This document shows positions 51,023 through 59,847 of a stretch of 64,000 nt of DNA, piece by piece. Source of the stretch: Streptomyces sp. NBC_01549. Lineage in GTDB: Bacteria > Actinomycetota > Actinomycetes > Streptomycetales > Streptomycetaceae. The notes beneath the pieces are model-generated. The model saw only the letters and a program-made list of their open reading frames with translations. It made no database searches and had not been told where the DNA came from. The translations under genes and the position numbers were made by a program. Location: NCBI RefSeq assembly GCF_026339955.1, contig NZ_JAPEPW010000002.1, forward strand, positions 248,001 to 312,000, written 5' to 3'. The number at the start of each line of letters is the position of its first letter. The first letter of the stretch is position 1.

Positions 51023-51769
51023 TCAACCGGTACTTGTCCGCTCGTCGGCCAGGCGGTTGAGCCATTCCAGGAGCAGCAACTTCTCCCCGGGGCTGAGGGG
51101 AAGCGCCTTCTCCTGATCCAGTGCCGCGCGCAGCGCCATGGCCTGGCCCGCCGTACCGGCGCCTGTTGTGGCGCTTACGGGCTCGGCCGCGGGCAGCGTG
51201 GTGATGGCGTCGAAGACGACGTCACGCGTCACGTCGGCCGTCTTGAGGCCATGGGCCTCCGGCGGGGCACTGATCATTGTGGAAACCACACCCACGCCCG
51301 CGGCGTGCATGACGGCAGCGGCTTGCTCGACGCTCATGCGCAGGCGGCCGACCGCGGCAACGCGGGTGATCATGCGCTGCAGCTCCGCGACGGCCTTACG
51401 ACCGGCGCGCGACAGGTGGCCGGAGCGCGCTTGCCCGAAGACCAGCATGTAGTAGGTCGAATGCTTCAATCCGAACTCGATGTGCAGGTCCCAGGCGAGG
51501 CGTAGGTCCGCGACCGGATCATCGCTCTGCGGCAGTTGGTTCTTTGTCTGGAGGTAGGTCTCGAAACCGTGCTCACCCACCGCCTCCAGTAGCCCGTCCT
51601 TGTCCCCGAAGAGTCGGAAGATCGTCGGCGGGAAGACACCGGCATGCGCCGCCACCGCGCGCGTGGACATGCCTTCCAGTCCCTCTTTTTCGAGCAGGTC
51701 TGCAGCAGCAAGAACGATCGTCCGGCGAAGCCTCCCCGGCATCTGCCCGTCCGCCACGTCAACAGTCAT
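51023..51769 (-). CDS. TetR-family transcriptional regulator
   Basis: 248 residues from ATG 51769. The N-terminal HTH is LRRTIVLAAADLLEKEGLEG, MSTRAVAAHAGVFPPTIFRL, FGDKDGLLEAVGEHGF. The C-terminal ligand domain is larger than usual, with LRLAWDLHIEFGLKHSTYYM and a long tail ending EWLNRLADERTSTG. It is divergent from the GMC oxidoreductase gene across 91 bases and likely represses it, and itself, responding to a substrate of that enzyme. Confidence 0.92.
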   Translation of the reverse strand: MTVDVADGQMPGRLRRTIVLAAADLLEKEGLEGMSTRAVAAHAGVFPPTIFRLFGDKDGLLEAVGEHGFETYLQTKNQLPQSDDPVADLRLAWDLHIEFGLKHSTYYMLVFGQARSGHLSRAGRKAVAELQRMITRVAAVGRLRMSVEQAAAVMHAAGVGVVSTMISAPPEAHGLKTADVTRDVVFDAITTLPAAEPVSATTGAGTAGQAMALRAALDQEKALPLSPGEKLLLLEWLNRLADERTSTG

Positions 51770-51860
51770 GAATCAACGGTACCAAAGTAATCGAATCAGC
51801 GTTTTGAACCGGTGATACGCTCGCTGTGGAACCATCGATTCAGACCAGGGATGGATCAGC

Positions 51861-53372
51861 ATGTCTTCACAATCTGTCTACGACTTCGTACTCGTCGGCG
51901 GGGGTACGGCCGGCTGCGTGCTTGCGGCGCGGCTGTCGCAGGATCTGGATGTTCGTGTGTTGCTGCTGGAGGCCGGGACCTCTGTGTTGCCGGAGGCCGT
52001 GGCGTATCCGCCGGCCTGGCCTTCGCTGGCGTCCTCGGAGGCCGGTTGGGGTGATGTCACCGTGGCCCAGCGCGCCTCTGGCGCGCCGGTCGCACTCCCC
52101 CGAGGCAAAGGCCTCGGCGGCTCTTCCGCCATCAACGCGATGGTCTTCGCCCGCGGTCACCACACCAGCTACGACAGCTGGAGCGACCACGGCGCCGAAG
52201 GCTGGACGTTCGACGACCTGCTGCCCTACTTCCAGCGCAGCGAGACCGCCACGAGCGGGGGCCGCAGCCGCGGGACGAACGGACCCCTGATCGTCGGCCC
52301 GGCCACCGATCCCAATGACATCCTGCTCGCCTGCCTCGCCGGCGCGGTCGAAACCGGACACCGCCGGGCGGCGGACATCAGCGGCGGCCTCGAAGAAGGC
52401 TTCGCCCCCGTGGACCTCAACATCGTCGCCGGACGCCGCCAGAGCGCCGCCGACGCCTATCTCGCTCCGGCACTGAACCGACCCAACCTGGACTTCGTCA
52501 CAGAGGCGGTCGCTCACCGGCTGATCTTCGACGGCACGCGCTGCACCGGCGTCGAGTACGGCGTCCGTGGCCGGACCTTCACCGCCACGGCAGGCGCAGA
52601 GGTAGTGCTCACGGCAGGGGCCATCGGCTCCGCGGAACTACTGCAGCGCTCCGGTATCGGCCCGGAGGACGACCTCCGACAAGCGGAGGTCGACGTCTTC
52701 CACGCCCTGCCCGGCGTGGGAAGGAACCTGCACGACCACCCACGGGCCAACCTCGTCTACCGCGCGCGGCGCAAGGTGCCCACGGCTCGCAACAACCACG
52801 GCGAGATCCTGGGCCTCGTGCGCAGCACGCCGGCGATGAACGGGCCGGACGTGCAGATCATCTTCGTCGACATCCCCGTCCCCAACCCCGTCGCCCCCGT
52901 CGAGAACGGCTTCACGATCGGTGTCTCGCCCATGCGCCCGGCCAGCCGCGGCACCCTGAAAATCACCTCGGTCGATCCCTACGCACCGCCCGTGATCGAC
53001 CCCAACTACTTCTCAGAGGAGCAGGACGTCCGAGCAGTGCTGTCCGGCATCACGACAGCGCGCAGGATCGCCTCGTCGTCCGCGCTCGCCGAATGGGGAA
53101 TCGAGGAAGTCAGCCCCGGCCTCGACGCCATGGACGAACAGTCGATCAGCAACTACACCCGAAGGCACTTCGGCTCCTACTGCCACCCCGTCGGCACCTG
53201 CAAGATGGGGGAAGACGAAGTGTCCGTCGTCGACTCCGAACTGCGCGTACACGGACTCCACGGCCTGCGCATCGCCGACGCCTCCGTCATCCCCTCCATC
53301 CCTTCCAACAACACCAACGCCACCGTCTACGCAATCGCCGAACGAGCCGCCGACCTCCTGCGCGCCACCTGA
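51861..53372 (+). CDS. GMC-family FAD-dependent oxidoreductase
   Basis: 503 residues from ATG 51861. FAD-binding VYDFVLVGGGTAGCVLAARL (GGGTAG at 13-18), the GMC signature region LPRGKGLGGSSAINAMVFAR, EVVLTAGAIGSAELLQRSGI (second signature), VGRNLHDHP, and the C-terminal catalytic block GSYCHPVGTCKMGEDEVSVV (His) and PSIPSNNTNATVYAIAERA (Asn). The family contains choline, alcohol and other dehydrogenases; the substrate is not evident. The divergent TetR suggests induction by a xenobiotic or alcohol. Confidence 0.95.
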   Translation: MSSQSVYDFVLVGGGTAGCVLAARLSQDLDVRVLLLEAGTSVLPEAVAYPPAWPSLASSEAGWGDVTVAQRASGAPVALPRGKGLGGSSAINAMVFARGHHTSYDSWSDHGAEGWTFDDLLPYFQRSETATSGGRSRGTNGPLIVGPATDPNDILLACLAGAVETGHRRAADISGGLEEGFAPVDLNIVAGRRQSAADAYLAPALNRPNLDFVTEAVAHRLIFDGTRCTGVEYGVRGRTFTATAGAEVVLTAGAIGSAELLQRSGIGPEDDLRQAEVDVFHALPGVGRNLHDHPRANLVYRARRKVPTARNNHGEILGLVRSTPAMNGPDVQIIFVDIPVPNPVAPVENGFTIGVSPMRPASRGTLKITSVDPYAPPVIDPNYFSEEQDVRAVLSGITTARRIASSSALAEWGIEEVSPGLDAMDEQSISNYTRRHFGSYCHPVGTCKMGEDEVSVVDSELRVHGLHGLRIADASVIPSIPSNNTNATVYAIAERAADLLRAT

Positions 53373-53972
53373 CTCGCTGCCACTCGGCACCGGCCCGAGT
53401 AGCTTCGACCCTGCCTCGCACATCGGTGTTCCTCGATGGCGTCATCGCGTCACGCCGCCCCTTCATAGCCTTCGCCTCTGCGCGATACGACGTGATAGTC
53501 GGCGACTTCCAGCTGCGAGCCGACGAAGTCACGACCCGTCAGATGCCGAGTGAGCCGCACTATCGCCGGCGACGAGCACCCGCCTGACCTCTGATGCCCG
53601 GACGGGAACGCCTCGCAAAAGGCTCGGCCCGTGCGCATCCGGACCTTCTCGAGCTGATCCGTGAGGCGCCTTACTGCCGGGCAGGTGACCCAGCGCTGAG
53701 GTGTCGGCGTCATGTCGGCGCATCACACGGTGGGCCCCGAGGTCGACGCCGTTGCCGTCGCGGCATTGAGGCCGTCGATACAGCGGACTGGGCCCACATC
53801 ACCATGCCCGCACTTGCAGCTAGACGTCCGGTCGCCTATCGTCGGGTGACCGGTCGTCTACTAGGCCGATCACATGCAAGGACGCCACACCGGGCTGGTC
53901 AGGTCGGGCGGCCCCGCCGCCGTACAGCGAGTTCCGTACGCATGCGGCCCTCACAAACAGGGAGAGACACAT
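53373..53972. other. No gene recognised
   Basis: 600 bases between the GMC gene and the DsbA-like gene. The last 40 bases carry the ribosome site GGGAGAG of the latter. Other frames have no recognisable product. Confidence 0.35.
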
Positions 53973-54617
53973 ATGCGCGTCGAGATCTGGACTGATATCG
54001 CATGCCCATGGTGCTATTCCGCCAACGCGCGATTCGGTCAAGGGCTCGCAGCCTTTGCGCACCGTGATCAGGTGGAGGTGGTGCACCGGTCGTTCGAGCT
54101 CAATCCGCAGGCCGAAACCGGCACCGTACCGATCATCGACGCGGTTGCGGCACAGTACGGGCGCACCCGCGAGCAACAGATCGCCAGAGAAGAGCAAGCC
54201 GCGGCCCTGGCAGCGTCCGTAGGCCTCGGGTACCGCATCGGGGGGCGCGTCTTCGGGAACACCTTTGACATTCACCGTCTCCTGCACTTCGCCAAGACCT
54301 CTGGTCTTCAGGTCGAGTTGATGGATCTCGCCTTCCGGGTGAACTTCGCGGACGAGCGTTCGGTCTATGACAGGGAGACTTTGGTGAGCCTGGCCGTCGA
54401 GGTGGGACTGGGCGAGGCCGGAGCACGAGCGGTGCTCGACGATCCGGATGCGTACGCCGAAGAGGTGCGGGCCGACGAGCGATTGGCCGCCGACCTGGGC
54501 GCGACTGGAGTTCCGTTCTTCGTCCTGAATCGGCGCTACGGGGTCAGCGGCGTTCAGTCGGCCGAGATGTTCACCCAGTCATTGGAACAGGCCTGGACGG
54601 AGCGATCGGCAGCGTAG
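53973..54617 (+). CDS. DsbA-family oxidoreductase (FrnE-like)
   Basis: 214 residues; ATG 53973 with GGGAGAG upstream. The thioredoxin-fold start MRVEIWTDIACPWCYSANAR has the CxxC active site (CPWC at 11-14). VVHRSFELNPQAET, GNTFDIHRLLHFAKTSGLQV, EVRADERLAADLGATGVPFF (cis-Pro) and YGVSGVQSAEMFTQSLEQAW follow the DSBA/FrnE pattern. No signal peptide, so it acts in the cytoplasm as a disulphide isomerase or 2-hydroxychromene-2-carboxylate isomerase-type enzyme. Monocistronic. Confidence 0.92.
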   Translation: MRVEIWTDIACPWCYSANARFGQGLAAFAHRDQVEVVHRSFELNPQAETGTVPIIDAVAAQYGRTREQQIAREEQAAALAASVGLGYRIGGRVFGNTFDIHRLLHFAKTSGLQVELMDLAFRVNFADERSVYDRETLVSLAVEVGLGEAGARAVLDDPDAYAEEVRADERLAADLGATGVPFFVLNRRYGVSGVQSAEMFTQSLEQAWTERSAA

Positions 54618-55148
54618 AGGTCCTGGCAGAAGTTGTTGGTCATGCGCCTTCGGCTTGCCTGCTCGTTGGTCTGGTTCTGAGGACCGACCGCGGGTGAACG
54701 CTGTCCGATGGACATGGGTTTTCGTGCAGTCGTCGCTGCCACATCCATCGACGGGACGGCTCGGAGGACTGTCCGGCGGATCAAGTCGGAGGGAAGCAGC
54801 GGTCTCTCATGAGTAACTCGAGCGAAGCCGAGAGTGAGGAAGTCGGCAACCGACGACAACGCCGCTGGGGGTACCCCTCTGCGGGAGGCGCGCCAAGCCC
54901 CGCGTCTCCGGCATGATCCGCCGGACAGGTCTTGGGCGTCGGCCTCGGTCCAGTCCCAGGACCGGCGCCACGACGTCACTCCCGAGCGACCCACGGTCTC
55001 AACGCAGCTCATTCTGAAACGATCAGCAAGACGTTGCGGATGGGGTGGTGGAGAGGCTGTTCGTATGCGCCTGGTCATGTGTGTGCTTAGGCTGGTAATC
55101 GGCCGAATGCCCTAAACGAGTCAGGCGCAGGCGAGGAGGCGGAGCGTG
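54618..55148. other. No gene recognised
   Basis: 530 bases between two plus-strand genes; it ends with the AGGAGG ribosome site of the DJ-1 gene. No RNA gene or IS end recognised. Confidence 0.35.
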
Positions 55149-55844
55149 ATGGCCAAAGTGCTCTTCATCGTGAGCGGGGCGACGTACTGGGTACTCAAGG
55201 ACGGCACCAGGCATGCGACGGGCTACTGGGCCGAAGAGTTCGCGATGCCGTACAAGAAGATCACGGAGGCCGGCCACGATGTCGTGGTCGCGACACCCGG
55301 CGGTGTGATCCCGAACGTCGACATGATGAGCCTGCGCCCCTCCATGGCGGGCGGCGAAGAGGGCGCCCTCGAGTTGGAGGCCATCATCCGGTCCGCGGAG
55401 GTGATGCGGCGGCCCCTCCAGCTGTCGGACGTCCGCCTGGAGGACTACGACGCGGTATACCTGCCCGGCGGCCACGGTCCGATGGCGGACTTGGCGTTCG
55501 ACGCCGACGCGGGCCGACTGCTGACGGCGCAGCTCGCCTCGGGCAAGCCACTTGCGATCGTGTGCCACGCTCCTTCCGCGATCCTGGCCACCAGGATCCA
55601 CGGCGAGTCGCCCTTCAAGGGTTACCGGGTCACTTGCTTCACCGATGAGGAAGAGGAGGCCGTCGGAATCGCCCCCAAGGCACCCTGGCTGCTGGAGACC
55701 GAACTGAAGGAGAAGGTCGGCATCGACTTCAGCCGCGGCCCAATCTGGGAGCCGTACATGGTGGAGGACCGCAACCTCATCACCGGGCAGAACCCACACT
55801 CGGCCGCGGTCCTGGCTGACCGCCTGCTGGAGATCCTCAAGTGA
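55149..55844 (+). CDS. DJ-1/PfpI family protein (class I glutamine amidotransferase-like)
   Basis: 231 residues from ATG 55149 (GTG 55146 is adjacent) after AGGAGGCGGAG. MAKVLFIVSGATYWVLKDGT, TGYWAEEFAMPYKKITEAGH (Glu of the triad), YDAVYLPGGHGPMADLA and PLAIVCHAPSAILAT with the nucleophile Cys139-His140 are typical of HchA-like chaperones/glyoxalases. DRNLITGQNPHSAAVLADRL closes the domain. Likely detoxifies methylglyoxal or repairs glycated proteins. Confidence 0.9.
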   Translation: MAKVLFIVSGATYWVLKDGTRHATGYWAEEFAMPYKKITEAGHDVVVATPGGVIPNVDMMSLRPSMAGGEEGALELEAIIRSAEVMRRPLQLSDVRLEDYDAVYLPGGHGPMADLAFDADAGRLLTAQLASGKPLAIVCHAPSAILATRIHGESPFKGYRVTCFTDEEEEAVGIAPKAPWLLETELKEKVGIDFSRGPIWEPYMVEDRNLITGQNPHSAAVLADRLLEILK

Positions 55845-55929
55845 CCGTGCCTGAAGTGATCCCACCGAGGCCTTCCGCGTATGGCGACCACCCGGCTCTC
55901 GTCACGAAGCACAGACGGACCCTCCTCGC

Positions 55930-56180
55930 ATCACAGCTTGACGCCCAGGGCACTCGCGGGCGGCATTGACGGTGTTGTCCAGCCGAATCCATGAGCTCTT
56001 CCTGGGGGTGCGCCAGGACCAGCACTCCGTCGATGTCCACGACCACCCCGCCGGCTTGCGGGACCATGGCTCGGCCGTCACCTGACGCCCACAGGCGCGG
56101 GCAGGAACCGATACGCGTGCTCACCTGAGTAGTGCCTCCGGCTGGTGCGCGAACGAGGGCCTCGACAATCCTCGTTCTCA
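55930..56180 (-). pseudogene. Possible IS1380-like transposase fragment
   Basis: Minus strand: VPQAGGVVVDIDGVLVLAHP-QEE, then degenerate sequence. The DIDGVLVxAH stretch resembles the first catalytic Asp region of one IS1380 branch. It adjoins the palindromic repeat at 56122. Short and weak; it differs from the IS1380 copies at 8-13 kb. Confidence 0.3.
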
Positions 56181-56200
56181 CTGGTCGGAAGAGCTTTTCC
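56122..56200 (-). repeat. 79-bp palindromic repeat, copy A (MITE-like)
   Basis: On the minus strand it runs from GGAAAAGCTCTTCCGACCAG to GGAGGCACTACTCAGGTG, the second arm being an imperfect reverse complement of the first (AAAAGC..GACCAGTG.GAACGAGG / CCTCGTTC.CGCACCAGC..GCACTACT). Copy B at 57605-57684 has the same orientation and about 85 percent identity by eye. Confidence 0.7.
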
Positions 56201-56394
56201 CTGAGCCGACATCCTGCTGGACACCCGCTTCACTTGACGGCCCACATGGCCTGTCCGCCGTCTTCGTGAGACGGCGTGTGCCCCGTCCCATCGAAGCTGT
56301 CGGATTCTCATTCGTTCTCGTTCTCGTTCGCGTTCGCGTTCGCGCTGGCGGATCCTCAGTGCGGTGCGCTCCGAGCTGCGCCGTGTCACATTCC

Positions 56395-56710
56395 GGAGGG
56401 CCGTGTCGTCGTACTGCTCGAGGCGATCCGTGCCTGGGGCAGGCGGGTGCCGGATGTTGTGGACTTTCTTGTGCAGAACACGCACCCGGGCGTGATCCAA
56501 CTTGACGACGACATCGCGTGCGGCCGCGCGTATGTGTCAGAGGTCGGGCGTGGCCGCGACGGCCGCGGAGGGCTGAACTACGCCATCTATCATGACCGTT
56601 ATCGGCGCACCGGCGACGGCTGGAAGTTCGCCGAGCGCGTCTATGAGGTCCGATACGAGGACGCCTCGCCGCTGGCCGGCTCACCGCTCCGCCCCGCTGA
56701 GGGTTCGTGA
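56395..56710 (+). pseudogene. SnoaL-like (NTF2 fold) protein, C-terminal part
   Basis: The frame includes VVDFLVQNTHPGVIQLDDDI, ACGRAYVSEVGRGRDGRGGL, NYAIYHDRYRRTGDGWKFAE and RVYEVRYEDASPLAGS, the second half of a SnoaL_4-type domain. Upstream the frame continues into a simple repeat (56305-56345; FSFSFAFAFA) and unrelated sequence, so the first half has been lost or replaced. The domain family includes polyketide cyclases and hydroxylases. Confidence 0.55.
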
Positions 56711-56735
56711 CCAACCCACCGCGAGACGAGATGCT

Positions 56736-57515
56736 TCACAGCCGCCGAACGCGCAGCACGCCGGTCAGCATCGGGAGAATGAACTCGCCGCGGGCGGTCT
56801 CCGGTCTACTCGCGACGAAAGCGCGGATCCGGCCCAACGTGGCTTCTTGTTCCTGTTCCGGCATGACCAGCACCCCCGCGCGCGTCGCGATGGTCGCGAC
56901 GAGAGAGTCGGCGGTGCGGCGCTGCCCGTGCGGGAACTCGGCTTGCTCCGGCGAACCGAACCGGGCGGCCACGCCAGTCTTTGGAAGGTGTGCGTCGGCC
57001 GTCTCTGCACGCCAGCTGGTGGGCGTGTCACGCGGGCCGATGGCCGCGCTCCCGCTGACCCGTGCGAGCCCGGCAACCCACTCGACCCGGTCTTCCATGA
57101 CGTTCCACAGCCCGGCCAGAATGCCGCTGGGTGCGAGGACCCTGGCGATCTCGGGGCCCGCGGCGGCCATGTCGAACCAATGCATCGCGTTGCCTGCCAG
57201 CACGGCATCGACGGACGCGTCCGGCAGCGGTATAGCCTCGGCGCTACCCGGCAAGGCACGGACAGCCGGCAGCGAGCAGCGTAGCTCGGTCAGCATCGCC
57301 GGGTCGGGCTCGACCGCGATGACTTCGGCACCCAGCGCGACCAACGTGGCGGTCAGCTTGCCGGCTCCGGCGCCGAGGTCGAGCACGCGCGGGCCGGGCG
57401 CAGGCTCGAGCGCCCAGCGCACCGCGGCCTCCGCGTAGTCCGGACGGTGCTCGGCGTATGCGACTGCCGCCGCGCCGAACGACGAGGCCTGAAGCAGCCG
57501 TTCGTCCTGATCCAC
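56736..57515 (-). CDS. SAM-dependent class I methyltransferase
   Basis: 259 residues from GTG/ATG 57515. The N-terminus LLQASSFGAAAVAYAEHRPD leads to motif I RVLDLGAGAGKLTATLVALG, VIAVEPDPAMLTELRC (acidic motif), AVLAGNAMHWFDMAAAGPEI and ARVLAPSGILAGLWNVMEDR. The AMHWFD block is typical of the UbiE/Tam-like subgroup. Complete and isolated; substrate unknown. Confidence 0.88.
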   Translation of the reverse strand: MDQDERLLQASSFGAAAVAYAEHRPDYAEAAVRWALEPAPGPRVLDLGAGAGKLTATLVALGAEVIAVEPDPAMLTELRCSLPAVRALPGSAEAIPLPDASVDAVLAGNAMHWFDMAAAGPEIARVLAPSGILAGLWNVMEDRVEWVAGLARVSGSAAIGPRDTPTSWRAETADAHLPKTGVAARFGSPEQAEFPHGQRRTADSLVATIATRAGVLVMPEQEQEATLGRIRAFVASRPETARGEFILPMLTGVLRVRRL

Positions 57516-57603
57516 GGCGTTATCGTATCGGCACTGTCGGCGGTCGGCTATCCCGCCTCAAGACTTCGGCGACGGCCACCCGATAGCGCTACCAGCCTCG
57601 CGT

Positions 57604-57866
57604 TCACCTGAGAAGCGCCTCCAGCTGGTGCGGGAACGAGGGCCTCGATGATCCTCGTTCGCACTGGTCATAGGCGCTTTTCGCCAAGGCGACCACTCCC
57701 GGCAGCGCCTCCAAGTCGGGCAGTCCCCCGTTCGCCTGCCGGCCGCCGTGATTGGAGCAGTAGATCCCGTCCACGCCGCCGTCCCTGGCGCGGCGCACGT
57801 CTTCGGGGTGGCAGATGCCTTTGAGGACGAGTGGAAGCTCGGTGATCGACCGCAACCACCTGAGAT
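57604..57866 (-). pseudogene. Lactate 2-monooxygenase-type protein, C-terminal fragment
   Basis: Continues the FMN alpha-hydroxy-acid oxidase reading after the IS1634-type element: RSITELPLVLKGICHPEDVR, DGGVDGIYCSNHGGRQANGG (catalytic His-Gly-Gly-Arg) and LPDLEALPGVVALAKSAY. After VVALA the frame enters palindromic repeat copy B and ends at 57604, so the last 80 or so residues, with the FMN phosphate site, are gone. Even without the IS the gene would be truncated. Confidence 0.8.
57605..57684 (-). repeat. 80-bp palindromic repeat, copy B (MITE-like)
   Basis: Minus strand: GGCGAAAAGCGCCTATGACC ... GAACGAGG ... CCTCGTTC ... GGAGGCGCTTCTCAGGTG. The arms AAAAGCGCCT..GACCAGTGC and AGAAGCGCCTCCAGCTGGTG face each other. 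It truncates the monooxygenase gene at its 3' side. Confidence 0.7.
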
Positions 57867-57871
57867 CGTCC

Positions 57872-59847
57872 CCTGAGTTCCACAGTTAGCGGTGTCGACT
57901 AGGGAACGAAAACGTGGGTTGACCTGCGGAAACGCCTGTGAGCACGCCGAGATGGCGTGTCACTAGGCGGGGGGATAGTGCCTGGTCAGCGGCCTGCGGT
58001 CAGATCGATGATCTTCTTGGGCGGGGTGACGTTCAGGGCGGTGAAGATGTCGCGCTGGGGCTTGGTGAGGTCGGTGGACTGGCGGAAGGTGCCGGCCGGG
58101 CCGGTGTAGGTGACCGCGTGCAGGCGCTGGAGTTCGGCGCGCAGGCGGTTCCAGGTCTGGCCGGTGGAGGTCTCGGCGACGCGGATCAGCAGCAGGGCGA
58201 GCCAGCAGAGCAGGACGTGGGCGCGGATGCGGTCCTCGCGGCGGTGGTAAACGGGGCGGAGATCGAGAATTTGCTTCATGTCGCGCCAGCCGCGCTCGAC
58301 TTCCAGGAGCTGTTTGTAACCCAGGGCGATGTCCTCGGCCGACAGCTTCGGATCCGAGGAGCGCAGGAGGTACTTCCCGTCGAGGTTGGCCTCGGCGGCG
58401 ATCTTCTTCTTGTCCACCCGCAGCAGCCCGCTCGGGGTGGTGCGCAAGAACCGTTTCAGACCGGGCTTGGTGGACAACACCCCAGCCAGCTTGTCGCGTT
58501 CGGGCCTGGGCAGCTTGTCCGTGGCCTCGATCGCCTCGGTGAGCTGGGTGACCATCCGCTGACGGATCGCGGCGTCGCGGGTGGCCTGGTCGGGGTTGAA
58601 GCAGATCACGAACCGGTCGTCGGTTCCGATGTTGACCTCCTTGACCTGGAGGTTGTCGCGCACGGACGCATAGCGGCCCTGCCGCGAGAGGGCGGCGCGT
58701 ACTTCGGGTGATCCGGTGCGGAGTTTCTCGCCGATGATGTAGCCGCCGCCTCCGCGCATCAGCGCCCGGCGGTTGGCGGCGGAGGTGAAGCCGCGGTCGG
58801 CGACCCACACGATCTTCGACAGCGTCCACTCGCGCAGGTCGTCGCGGACCTGCCGGATCAGGGCCTGGTCACCGGTGTTGCCGGGCCAGGACCACACCCG
58901 CACCGGGATCCCGTCGCGGGTGACGGCCATGCCGATGACGACCTGGGGCAGATCGTCGCGGGAGTCCTTGGACTTGCCGTGGGTGCGGAACCCGTCGTGT
59001 CGCACCGCGTCTTCGGCCGGCGCGTCGGCGGCCAGGCGCTCGCCGTGTTCGTCGCGGGCGACAGGTTCGTCGGCGTCCTCGGTCTCGAAGTACGTGGAGC
59101 TGGTGTCGAAGAACAGCAGGTCCACCTCCAGGTTGAGCAGGTCGGTGACCTGGAAGTACGTCTCCTTGGCCAGGGCCGGCTCGATGGTCAGCAGGTAATC
59201 CATGGCTCGGTAGCAGGCTTCGTCACTGATCGCCTCCAGGCCGTCTATGTGGACGTCGTCGGCGATCCACTCGGTCGCGGCGAGCTTGCTGGAGGCGGCC
59301 AGGGCCCGGTTGGCGACCAGCGCGAACAGCACCCGTTCGACGCGCGGATCCAGCCGCCGCCCGGCCAGTTGGCGGTGCACGACACCGTCGAGGCCGAGCC
59401 GGTGCCAGAGTCCGTCCAGCGCGTGCACCCCGCCGCACGGCCTGGAACTGATCAGTGACAGGTCTCCCGAGCCGGTCGCGGCCAGCGCGGACGCGGGGTC
59501 CAGCAGCTTCGAGAGCGCGCCGACCAGTCGGCGCACCGCCTCGCGGTCGAGCTCGTCCTCCCGGCCGAAGGAGTGCAGCACCTTCGTACGCGAACGCCCC
59601 ACGGCCGGGTCCCACTCGTTGTGGGCCAGCTGCAGATACCGGACCGTCTGCCCGTCCTTGTTCCGCCGGGACGTCGTCTTCACATACATGCCGCTAGACG
59701 ATACGCACATCATTCCATGTCACAGGCATGGGGGTGACAACATCGTGCCACTAGGCGTTTTCGGCCTTTCGCGCTAGGTGCAACCGCCTGACCTGCACCG
59801 ATGCCCTGCCACACCCCCGAGAACCCCGCTCAACTGTGGAACGCAGG
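57872..59847 (-). mobile_element. IS1634/IS4-type element inserted in the monooxygenase gene
   Basis: 1976 bp. Ends CCTGAGTTCCACAGTTAGCG and, as reverse complement, CCTGCGTTCCACAGTTGAGC. A 5-bp duplication CGTCC lies at 57867-57871 and 59848-59852. Joining 59848 to 57866 restores the host frame. Confidence 0.9.
57986..59689 (-). CDS. IS1634-family transposase (DDE, IS4 superfamily)
   Basis: About 567 residues from ATG 59689 (MYVKTTSRRNKDGQTVRYLQ). LLFFDTSSTYFETEDADEPV contains the first Asp, SKIVWVADRGFTSAANRRAL the second, and LLEVERGWRDMKQILDLRPV the Glu with the YREK-like motif; VYHRREDRIRAHVLLCWLAL closes the core. Complete and probably functional. Confidence 0.92.
   Translation of the reverse strand: MYVKTTSRRNKDGQTVRYLQLAHNEWDPAVGRSRTKVLHSFGREDELDREAVRRLVGALSKLLDPASALAATGSGDLSLISSRPCGGVHALDGLWHRLGLDGVVHRQLAGRRLDPRVERVLFALVANRALAASSKLAATEWIADDVHIDGLEAISDEACYRAMDYLLTIEPALAKETYFQVTDLLNLEVDLLFFDTSSTYFETEDADEPVARDEHGERLAADAPAEDAVRHDGFRTHGKSKDSRDDLPQVVIGMAVTRDGIPVRVWSWPGNTGDQALIRQVRDDLREWTLSKIVWVADRGFTSAANRRALMRGGGGYIIGEKLRTGSPEVRAALSRQGRYASVRDNLQVKEVNIGTDDRFVICFNPDQATRDAAIRQRMVTQLTEAIEATDKLPRPERDKLAGVLSTKPGLKRFLRTTPSGLLRVDKKKIAAEANLDGKYLLRSSDPKLSAEDIALGYKQLLEVERGWRDMKQILDLRPVYHRREDRIRAHVLLCWLALLLIRVAETSTGQTWNRLRAELQRLHAVTYTGPAGTFRQSTDLTKPQRDIFTALNVTPPKKIIDLTAGR

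Noticed and set aside
51770..51860. Inverted TGAATC/GATTCA pair between the TetR and GMC genes as an operator
   Set aside because: The half sites are more than 60 bases apart and short; not convincing as a TetR operator.
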